Assembly: GCA_031268115.1 (NCBI GenBank)
Contig: JAIRXV010000143.1
Location: forward strand, 1-10,544
Direction: 5' to 3'
DNA length: 10,544 nucleotides
DNA from: Bifidobacteriaceae bacterium
GTDB lineage: Bacteria > Actinomycetota > Actinomycetes > Actinomycetales > WQXJ01
Part shown: positions 1-5,469 of the stretch, one piece after another
How positions within the stretch are numbered: position 1 is the stretch's first letter
How the letters are laid out: each line of letters opens with the position of its first letter
The notes under the pieces: model-generated
The model's database searches: none
Told to the model about the DNA's origin: nothing
The model's input: only the letters and a program-made list of their open reading frames with translations
Program-made: the position numbers and the translations under genes

Positions 1-1
1 C

Positions 2-718
2 GACGCCGCCAGCGCCAGCGTGTTCGACACCGCCGGCATCGACCTGTTGCTCGTGGGAGATTCCATTGGAAACACGATGTTGGGCCTGCCAAGCACCCTA
101 GCCGTCACACTGGAAGACATGGAACGCGCCACCCGGGCCGTGGCCACGGCGGTACACCGGGCGTTGATCGTTGCGGACCTGCCGTTCGGCACCTACGAGG
201 CGTCCCCAGCGCAAGCGTTCGCCTCGGCGGCTCGGCTGATGAAGGCCGGGGCGCACGCGGTCAAGTTCGAGGGCGGGGCGCGCGTGGCTCCCCAGGTGAG
301 GTTGATCGCCCAATCCGGGGTGCCGGTGTTCGGCCACTTAGGTTTCACGCCGCAGTCCGTTCACGCCATGGGCGGGGCCCGCATCCAAGGCAAAGACCAG
401 GCGGACGTGGACCGGCTGACCGCGGACGCCGAGAGGCTGGTCGAGGCCGGGGTGAGCGCGATTGTCGTGGAGCTGGTGCCGGCCGGGGTGGCGGCGGCCC
501 TCACCGCTCACCTGAGCGTGCCCATCATCGGGATCGGGGCCGGACCGGACTGCGACGGTCAAGTGCTTGTGTGGACTGATATGGCCGGGTTGACCGCGGC
601 CCCACCCCGGTTCGTTCGGACGTTCGGGCGGGCCCGCGAAGAGCTATCGGCTGCGGCGACGGCCTATGCCCGCGCGGTGCGCGCGGGCGCCTATCCTGAC
701 CAAGACCACTCCTACTGA
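2..718 (+). CDS. panB: 3-methyl-2-oxobutanoate hydroxymethyltransferase (PanB), 5' end outside window
   Basis: PanB transfers a hydroxymethyl group from 5,10-methylene-tetrahydrofolate to 2-oxoisovalerate, giving ketopantoate, the first committed step of pantothenate and CoA synthesis in the cytosol. The reading frame is open to the left edge (codons from position 2). By comparison with E. coli PanB about 24 N-terminal residues are missing, so the GTG at 20 is probably internal. Counting from that GTG, the expected Mg2+ ligands are D14 (in LVGDS), D53 (in ADLPFG) and E84 (in KFEGG); the catalytic Glu is E151 (in VVELVP). GHLGFTPQSV (105-114) and IIGIGAG (169-175) are further family blocks. 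The C-terminus ends in YPDQDHSY, matching the E. coli tail YPGEEHSFH, so the 3' end is intact. map follows after 19 nt, suggesting co-transcription. Identification is by family motifs and is firm. Confidence 0.96.
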   Translation, partial: DAASASVFDTAGIDLLLVGDSIGNTMLGLPSTLAVTLEDMERATRAVATAVHRALIVADLPFGTYEASPAQAFASAARLMKAGAHAVKFEGGARVAPQVRLIAQSGVPVFGHLGFTPQSVHAMGGARIQGKDQADVDRLTADAERLVEAGVSAIVVELVPAGVAAALTAHLSVPIIGIGAGPDCDGQVLVWTDMAGLTAAPPRFVRTFGRAREELSAAATAYARAVRAGAYPDQDHSY

Positions 719-737
719 CCGACTGAGGCGAGCGCCC

Positions 738-1607
738 ATGACACCCACACCCACACCCCTGCGTCCCGGCCGGGTGAGCGAGCCGCGGGAGGTGCCGGCC
801 GGCATCGTCCTGCCGGAATACGTGGGTAAGGACCAACCCGATTCGGAGCCGTGGCCGGGTTCGGAGGTCAAGGACTCGGCCACCATTGAGCGGATTCGGC
901 GGGCCAGCGCCATTGCGGCCCGCGCGATCCAGCGTGTGGGCGCAGCCGCCGTGCCGGGCGTGACCACCGATGAGCTGGATGGCATAGGCCACGACTACCT
1001 AATCGCTCACGGTGCCTATCCGTCCACCCTGGGATACAAAGGCTTCCCGAAGTCAGTGTGTACGTCCATAAACGAAGTCATCTGCCACGGGATTCCAGAT
1101 TCAACCAAATTGGACGATGGCGACATCGTCAACATCGATATCACCGCCTATATCGACGGTGTGCATGGCGACACGAACGCGACCTTCCTTGTGGGAGACG
1201 TGGCCCCGGCCACGCGCGACCTGGTAGAACGGACGCACGAGGCGATGTGGCGAGGGATCCGCGCGGTCCGGCCGGGCCGAGCCGTAAACGTGATCGGCCG
1301 GGTCATCGCCTCGTACGCCAAGCGGTTCGGCTACGGAGTGGTTCGCGACTACACGGGGCACGGAGTGGGCGAGGCCTTCCACTCGGGATTGGTGATCCCC
1401 CACTACGATGCCGCGCCTCTCTTCGGCGACATCATTGAGGTTGGGATGGTGTTCACCATCGAACCTATGCTTACTCTGGGCACACACCGGTGGCGCGTTT
1501 GGGACGATGGCTGGACCGTCCTGACCGCCGACGGCTCTATGACGGCTCAATTCGAACACACCATCGCGGTCACCGACAAAGGAGCGGAGGTCCTGACACT
1601 GCCATGA
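738..1607 (+). CDS. map: type I methionine aminopeptidase, MapB-like (MetAP1c)
   Basis: This cytosolic metalloenzyme removes the initiator methionine from nascent proteins. It has 289 residues. All five metal ligands are present: D134 (VNIDIT), D145 (GDTNATF), H208 (GHGVG), E242 (FTIEPM) and E273 (AQFEHT). The substrate-contacting His is H117 (CHGIP). The first ~45 residues form a Pro-rich extension containing PEYVGK, as in M. tuberculosis MapB (Rv2861c); in the family this class is linked to ribosome-associated action. The start at 738 is chosen because it gives MapB-like length and GAGG (725-728) lies 9 nt upstream. The frame stays open to a GTG at 666, but that would overlap panB by 53 nt. 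The stop overlaps the ppgK start (ATGA at 1604-1607), so the two are translationally coupled. Sequence conservation to MapB is strong throughout, for example NGAYPSTLGYKGFPKS-like residues at 91-106. Confidence 0.96.
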   Translation: MTPTPTPLRPGRVSEPREVPAGIVLPEYVGKDQPDSEPWPGSEVKDSATIERIRRASAIAARAIQRVGAAAVPGVTTDELDGIGHDYLIAHGAYPSTLGYKGFPKSVCTSINEVICHGIPDSTKLDDGDIVNIDITAYIDGVHGDTNATFLVGDVAPATRDLVERTHEAMWRGIRAVRPGRAVNVIGRVIASYAKRFGYGVVRDYTGHGVGEAFHSGLVIPHYDAAPLFGDIIEVGMVFTIEPMLTLGTHRWRVWDDGWTVLTADGSMTAQFEHTIAVTDKGAEVLTLP

Positions 1608-2377
1608 CTACCACCTCGACCCAAGCGTCCCCCGAAGCAAAGATCGCCTTCGGGATCGACATCGGCGGATCCGGCATAAAGGGTGCGCCGGTCGATCTGT
1701 CCACAGGCGAACTCGCGCGTCCCAGGATCAAAATCAAAACCCCCAGGCCGGCCACCCCACAAGCAGTGGTGGACGTGATTGGGCAAGTCATCGCCGGATT
1801 CGATCTGGCCCCGGACACACCCATCGGGGTGGCTTACCCAGGGGTGGTTTTCGGGGGTGTCACCGCGACCGCGGCCAATCTAGACGAATCGTTCGTGGGA
1901 GCCGACCTAGTGAAGCTGGTGCATCGAGCAACGGGCCGGCGCATCCACCTCGCCAACGATGCCGATGCCGCTGGCTACGCCGAGGTGCGCTACGGCGCCG
2001 CCAAAGGTGTGGATGGAGCGGTGCTGGTAATGACCCTTGGGACCGGCATCGGCTCCGCGTTGATCTTTGCCGGCAACCTTGTGCCGAACACTGAACTCGG
2101 ACACCTGGAGATTGACGGCCACGACGCCGAAAAGCGTGCGGCGTCTTCCGCCAAGGAACGCGAGGACCTCTCGTGGCGAGCGTGGGCGGCGCGCCTCCAA
2201 AGGTATTTCTCGGTGGTCGATGATCTGGTCCACCCCGACCTGTTCGTGGTGGGCGGCGGTGTGTCGCGAGAGCACGAGAAGTTCCTCCCGCTGCTTAAAC
2301 TGCGCCCGCCGATCATCCCGGCCAAGCTGCGCAACACAGCTGGGATTGTCGGAGTAGCCGCCCTCGCCGCACGGTGA
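1604..2377 (+). CDS. ppgK: polyphosphate glucokinase
   Basis: PpgK phosphorylates glucose to glucose 6-phosphate using inorganic polyphosphate (often also ATP). It is a ROK-family enzyme typical of actinobacteria. It has 257 residues, near the 265 of M. tuberculosis PpgK. Visible motifs: phosphate-binding GIDIGGSGIKG (17-27), VAYPGVV (76-82), catalytic D119 in the NDAD motif (118-121), GTGIGSA (146-152), ELGHLEI (164-170), the PpgK-type AAxSAKE block (179-185), VVGGGVS (215-221) and the C-terminal NTAGIVG (244-250). The ROK zinc motif CxCGxxGC is absent, as is normal for PpgK. The start is the ATG in the ATGA overlap with map; GGAGCGGAGG (1581-1590) is a strong ribosome site 13 nt upstream. 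The same frame is open further upstream inside map, but that extension has no family similarity. The stop overlaps the next gene by 4 nt (GTGA). Confidence 0.95.
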   Translation: MTTTSTQASPEAKIAFGIDIGGSGIKGAPVDLSTGELARPRIKIKTPRPATPQAVVDVIGQVIAGFDLAPDTPIGVAYPGVVFGGVTATAANLDESFVGADLVKLVHRATGRRIHLANDADAAGYAEVRYGAAKGVDGAVLVMTLGTGIGSALIFAGNLVPNTELGHLEIDGHDAEKRAASSAKEREDLSWRAWAARLQRYFSVVDDLVHPDLFVVGGGVSREHEKFLPLLKLRPPIIPAKLRNTAGIVGVAALAAR

Positions 2378-3561
2378 ACCCCGGGCCGGTGCCGGCGCGC
2401 TTCGGCCTCTCGCGGATGCTACCGCGAGATCCGGGGCAGGAGGAGCGCGCATCCTCCCCTATGGAGCTCTTCTTCGACCTGGTGTTCACGGTCGCGGTGG
2501 CCGGTTCTTCGGCGGGGCTTTTTGCCGTGGAATCCCACGGGCAGATTCCGCGCGCCATCCTCTCCTATGCGATGGTGTTTTTCACTATCTGGTGGGCGTG
2601 GCTGAATTTCACTTGGTTCGCATCCGCTTTCGACACAGACGATTGGCTCTACCGCCTAACCACGATCGTTCAAATGGGGGGCGCACTGATTATCGCCGCT
2701 GGTGCTCGGCCCGCCATGACCGACCTCGACTTTTCACTCGTCACCAAGGGATACGTCCTGGTCAGGCTCGCGATGGTGGCGCAATGGCTACGGGCTGGAT
2801 CGGATTCTCAGGGATATCGCGGCGTGGCGTGGCGTTGGGCCGGAGGGATCGCCATCGTCCAAATGCTGTGGCTGGTGCGGATGTGGTGGACGCCGGGGTC
2901 TTGGGGCCTTTGGACGTTCACAGTGCTCGTGGCATTCGAGGTGGCGATCCCGCCGTTGGCGCAATGGCGACGCCATATCCCATGGCACCCGCGGCACATA
3001 GCCGAACGCTACGGTCTGTTCACGTTGATTGTGTTAGGCGAGTCCATCCTCGCCTCGGCCAACGCAGTTATCGACGCCACGGGTTCGTCTCGTCACCCGG
3101 TAGGCCTGCTGACGATGGCGGCCGCCGGCCTGATACTCGCTGCCGCCATGTGGTGGGTCTACTTCGCGCGCCCCATGCATCAGCATCTGGGCACCATCGG
3201 CGCGGCATTTGGGTTCGGCTACCTCCACTACGTGGTGTTCGCAGCGGTCGGCGCGTTCAGCTCGGGGATCGATGTCATGATCCAAGCGGTGGAGGGCAAA
3301 GGGCCGCTCGGCCCGGTGGCGGCGGCCGCCACAGTCACGATTCCGGTCGCGGTTTTCACGTTGAGCGTTTGGTGGATGGCGCTGCGGGTCACCTTGTCCC
3401 GGTGGGCCAATTCGGCGGCCCTGGCGTTGATCGCGGCGGTGGTGGCGACACCGTGGCTTGGCGCAGGCATCTTGCCCGCGGCGGTGGCGATGAGCGGGTT
3501 GGCCGCTCTGCTTGAGGTGGCCTCGCACGTCGAAACGCTGACCCGGCGGCCCGGTCGGTGA
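2374..3561 (+). CDS. LtrA family (low temperature requirement A) membrane protein
   Basis: This 395-residue polytopic membrane protein carries the LtrA (PF06772) signatures: SPMELFFDLVF near residues 28-38 at the start of the first helix, and HIAERYGLFTLIVLGESILA at 208-227. About 11-12 hydrophobic segments are visible, roughly at 31-50, 60-80, 96-112, 122-140, 154-172, 178-194, 212-232, 243-264, 275-298, 311-335, 343-360 and 363-380. The family is named from a Listeria mutant that grows poorly in the cold; its biochemical activity is not established. I chose the GTG at 2374 because it overlaps the ppgK stop as GTGA and leaves a 30-residue polar N-tail before the first helix. The ATG at 2416 is an alternative; the ATG at 2461 would cut into the family motif. 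No good ribosome site precedes it, so translation probably depends on coupling to ppgK. It converges with the small minus-strand gene, with 10 nt between the stops. Confidence 0.88.
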   Translation: MNPGPVPARFGLSRMLPRDPGQEERASSPMELFFDLVFTVAVAGSSAGLFAVESHGQIPRAILSYAMVFFTIWWAWLNFTWFASAFDTDDWLYRLTTIVQMGGALIIAAGARPAMTDLDFSLVTKGYVLVRLAMVAQWLRAGSDSQGYRGVAWRWAGGIAIVQMLWLVRMWWTPGSWGLWTFTVLVAFEVAIPPLAQWRRHIPWHPRHIAERYGLFTLIVLGESILASANAVIDATGSSRHPVGLLTMAAAGLILAAAMWWVYFARPMHQHLGTIGAAFGFGYLHYVVFAAVGAFSSGIDVMIQAVEGKGPLGPVAAAATVTIPVAVFTLSVWWMALRVTLSRWANSAALALIAAVVATPWLGAGILPAAVAMSGLAALLEVASHVETLTRRPGR

Positions 3562-3571
3562 ATCGGTCGGG

Positions 3572-3913
3572 CTACCGGTTGGGTTGGCGGCGCGCCTGAG
3601 CGCTGTTCCAGTCGCGAAAACGCTGCGGGTAGCCCGTGAAGTTGACGTCGTACACCGGTATGTTCAGTTCTGCGGCAAGCTGCCTGGCCGCCTTGGCATC
3701 GGGGACTTTGCGGCGAGTCCACTCCCCCGTCGTCGCGATCAGCAGGATCGTGGTTTGAGTCTGGCTGTTAGGGGGTTCGATGTAGGCCTCAACCCCGGTG
3801 CGTGTGGCAACGAATTGGGATAGATGCTGCGTGGTGGCGCGTCGCGCTTCTCGGGCCGATCCTTCCGGCGTGTCGCTTGGCGGTCGCTTCGATCGCCGGG
3901 AGAACAGGCCCAT
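3572..3913 (-). CDS. small conserved actinobacterial protein of unknown function
   Basis: This gene encodes a soluble, basic 113-residue protein starting MGLFSRRSKR. I recall similar short proteins in other actinobacteria, sometimes loosely annotated as oxidoreductase, with the same GVEAY(I/V)EP, GEWTRRKVPD, IPVYDV and YPQRxRDWN blocks. Here these lie at 40-47, 63-72, 85-90 and 95-103. There is a Lys/Arg-rich head (1-30), then a compact alpha/beta-looking region: strand TTILLIAT (54-61), helix AKAARQLAAELN (73-84), strand IPVYDV. No signal peptide, membrane helix, cysteine pair or Rossmann glycine motif is visible, so I do not support an oxidoreductase activity. The frame is open upstream to 4018, but the extra 35 residues look unconserved; the MGLF start fits the family and a -10 element 8 nt upstream. 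It runs divergently from lpdA (137-nt gap) and converges on ltrA. Confidence 0.8.
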   Translation of the reverse strand: MGLFSRRSKRPPSDTPEGSAREARRATTQHLSQFVATRTGVEAYIEPPNSQTQTTILLIATTGEWTRRKVPDAKAARQLAAELNIPVYDVNFTGYPQRFRDWNSAQARRQPNR

Positions 3914-3921
3914 GGACGTCA

Positions 3922-3927
3922 ACATTA
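3922..3927 (-). promoter_or_regulatory. predicted -10 element for the small minus-strand gene (leaderless start)
   Basis: On the minus strand this reads TAATGT, matching the actinobacterial -10 pattern TANNNT. It lies 8 nt before the ATG at 3913, which would place transcription start at or next to the A of the start codon. No Shine-Dalgarno sequence precedes this ATG, consistent with a leaderless mRNA, which is common in actinobacteria. No convincing -35 is seen. Confidence 0.45.
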
Positions 3928-3997
3928 CCCGGGTGGTCGCGGCATCGGGCCCGTCGCGGCGTCGCCAAGTCGCCGCTGGGCGTGCCAGGATAGTCGC

Positions 3998-4014
3998 CGG
4001 GGCCCACGGCCCCG
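3998..4014. other. short GC-rich inverted repeat upstream of lpdA
   Basis: Seven bases, CGGGGCC, pair with GGCCCCG around a 3-nt loop (CAC), 37 nt before the lpdA start. It could be a hairpin in the lpdA leader or a protein-binding site in the divergent promoter region. The tight loop and high local G+C mean chance is a fair alternative. The forward strand of this 137-nt gap has no TANNNT -10 match, so I do not place an lpdA promoter. Confidence 0.25.
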
Positions 4015-4050
4015 CCAAGATTCCGACCCTCGATTGAGGAGACCTGACCC

Positions 4051-5433
4051 GTGACCAACGCCAGCGTCGAGGCCGATGTTGTCATCCTTGGAGCCGGTAG
4101 CGGCGGCTATGCGTGCGCTCTGCGCGCCGTGCAGCTCGGCTTGACCGCGATTCTTGTCGAGGCCGACCGAATTGGCGGGACCTGCTTGCACAGAGGCTGT
4201 ATCCCAACCAAGGCGATGCTCCACGCGGCCGAGGTCGCAGACGCGGTGCGCTCAGGCCCTGGGCTCGGTGTCCAGGCGACGCTGGCAGGGATCGACATCG
4301 AAGGTGTCAATCAGTTCAAGGCCGGTGTGGTCCAGCGCTTGTACAAGGGCCTCACCGGCCTGATCGAGCATCGCGGGATCCGGGTGGTTTCCGGCATCGG
4401 CACCGTGAAGGCACCGGGCGCCGTGGACGTGGACGGCCAGACCATCACCGCGCGCCACGTTGTGGTCGCCACCGGATCGCGCCCGCGGGTCGCATCCGGG
4501 CTGGAGATCGCCGGCCATGTCATCACTTCCGATCAGGCCCTCGGTATGGATTGGATCCCCCGTACGGCCGTCATCCTGGGCGGCGGGATGATCGGCGTCG
4601 AGTTCGCGTCTTTGTGGCGTTCCTTCGGCGCGCAGGTTGCGCTCGTGGAGGCCGTGGACCGGTTGGTTCCCTACGAAGACGAAGCCTCATCCAAGTTGCT
4701 CCAACGCGCTTTCCGGCGCCGCGGCATCGTCACCAAGACGGGTGTCACCGTGACGGATGTGACCGAAGACACTACGGGTGTCCACGTCACCGTGTCCGAT
4801 GGCGGCACGCTGGATACCGACATCCTCTTGGTGGCCGTGGGGCGCGCCCCGAACACGGAGGGTCTCGGTCTCGAAGACCAAGGCGTGAACGTGGAGCGGG
4901 GGTACGTCATCGTCGATGAGCAGTGCCGCACCGGGGTGGATGGCATTTGGGCGATTGGCGACATCGTGCCGGGTCCGCAACTCGCTCACCGAGGGTTCGC
5001 GCAGGGCATTGCGGTCGCTGAGAGGATTGCCGGGCTGGAGGTGCCGCCCCTGGTCGATTCGGGGATTCCGCGCATCGCGTATTGCGACCCGGAAATCGCC
5101 TCGGTGGGGCTGACGGAGGCCCAGGCGGTGGCCCGCTACGGCGCGGACGGGATCGCGGTCGAGACTCAGACTCTGGGCGGCAACGCCCGTTCGCTGGTGC
5201 TTGGCACCTCTGGCATGGTCAAAGTGATTCGGGTCGATGGCGGCCCGATTCTAGGCATCCACATTGTTGGGTCCAGGGCCGGAGAGTTGATTGGCGAGGC
5301 CCAACTCATTGTCAACTGGGAGGCGCTCCCCGAGGAAGTCGCGGCCCTCGTCCACGCGCACCCCACCCAAACTGAGGCGCTGGGCGAAGCCCACCTTGCC
5401 TTGGCGGGTAAACCCCTCCACGCCCACGGCTGA
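4051..5433 (+). CDS. lpdA: dihydrolipoyl dehydrogenase (E3)
   Basis: E3 is the flavoenzyme that reoxidises dihydrolipoyl groups on E2 with NAD+, serving pyruvate and 2-oxoglutarate dehydrogenase and often glycine cleavage. It has 460 residues, normal for the family. FAD-binding GAGSGGY is at 14-20; the redox disulfide is C45/C50 in GGTCLHRGCIPTKA; NAD-binding GGGMIGVE is at 177-184; GRAPNTEGL (264-272) and WAIGDI (300-305) form the second FAD block; LAHRGFAQG is at 311-319; the catalytic H437-E442 pair sits in HPTQTE at the C-terminal dimer interface. All key residues are intact. The start is GTG at 4051, supported by GAGGAG (4036-4041) 9 nt upstream and by the fit of the N-terminus. sucB follows after 36 nt in the same direction, so E3 and E2 are probably co-transcribed. 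Confidence 0.97.
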   Translation: MTNASVEADVVILGAGSGGYACALRAVQLGLTAILVEADRIGGTCLHRGCIPTKAMLHAAEVADAVRSGPGLGVQATLAGIDIEGVNQFKAGVVQRLYKGLTGLIEHRGIRVVSGIGTVKAPGAVDVDGQTITARHVVVATGSRPRVASGLEIAGHVITSDQALGMDWIPRTAVILGGGMIGVEFASLWRSFGAQVALVEAVDRLVPYEDEASSKLLQRAFRRRGIVTKTGVTVTDVTEDTTGVHVTVSDGGTLDTDILLVAVGRAPNTEGLGLEDQGVNVERGYVIVDEQCRTGVDGIWAIGDIVPGPQLAHRGFAQGIAVAERIAGLEVPPLVDSGIPRIAYCDPEIASVGLTEAQAVARYGADGIAVETQTLGGNARSLVLGTSGMVKVIRVDGGPILGIHIVGSRAGELIGEAQLIVNWEALPEEVAALVHAHPTQTEALGEAHLALAGKPLHAHG

Positions 5434-5469
5434 CACCTAGGGCCCCCGAGGAAGGAATGGAGTAGCGAC

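Noticed and set aside
666..737. Upstream extension of map to GTG 666
   Set aside because: It would overlap panB by 53 nt and adds 24 residues not seen in MapB; ATG 738 has better spacing and length.
1490..1603. Upstream extension of ppgK inside map
   Set aside because: The extra 38 residues are Arg-rich and out of frame with map; the ATGA overlap and ribosome site support ATG 1604.
2592..3515. 307-codon plus-strand frame inside ltrA
   Set aside because: Arg/Gly-rich out-of-frame translation of ltrA; the ltrA frame has membrane helices and family motifs.
3551..3578. Possible bidirectional terminator between the convergent ltrA and small gene
   Set aside because: Only a 5-bp stem (CCGGT/ACCGG) spanning both stops, with no T-run on either strand.
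3584..4054. Several plus-strand open frames across the small minus-strand gene
   Set aside because: They are compositionally shadow-like and lack family motifs; the minus-strand product has conserved-looking blocks and a plausible promoter.
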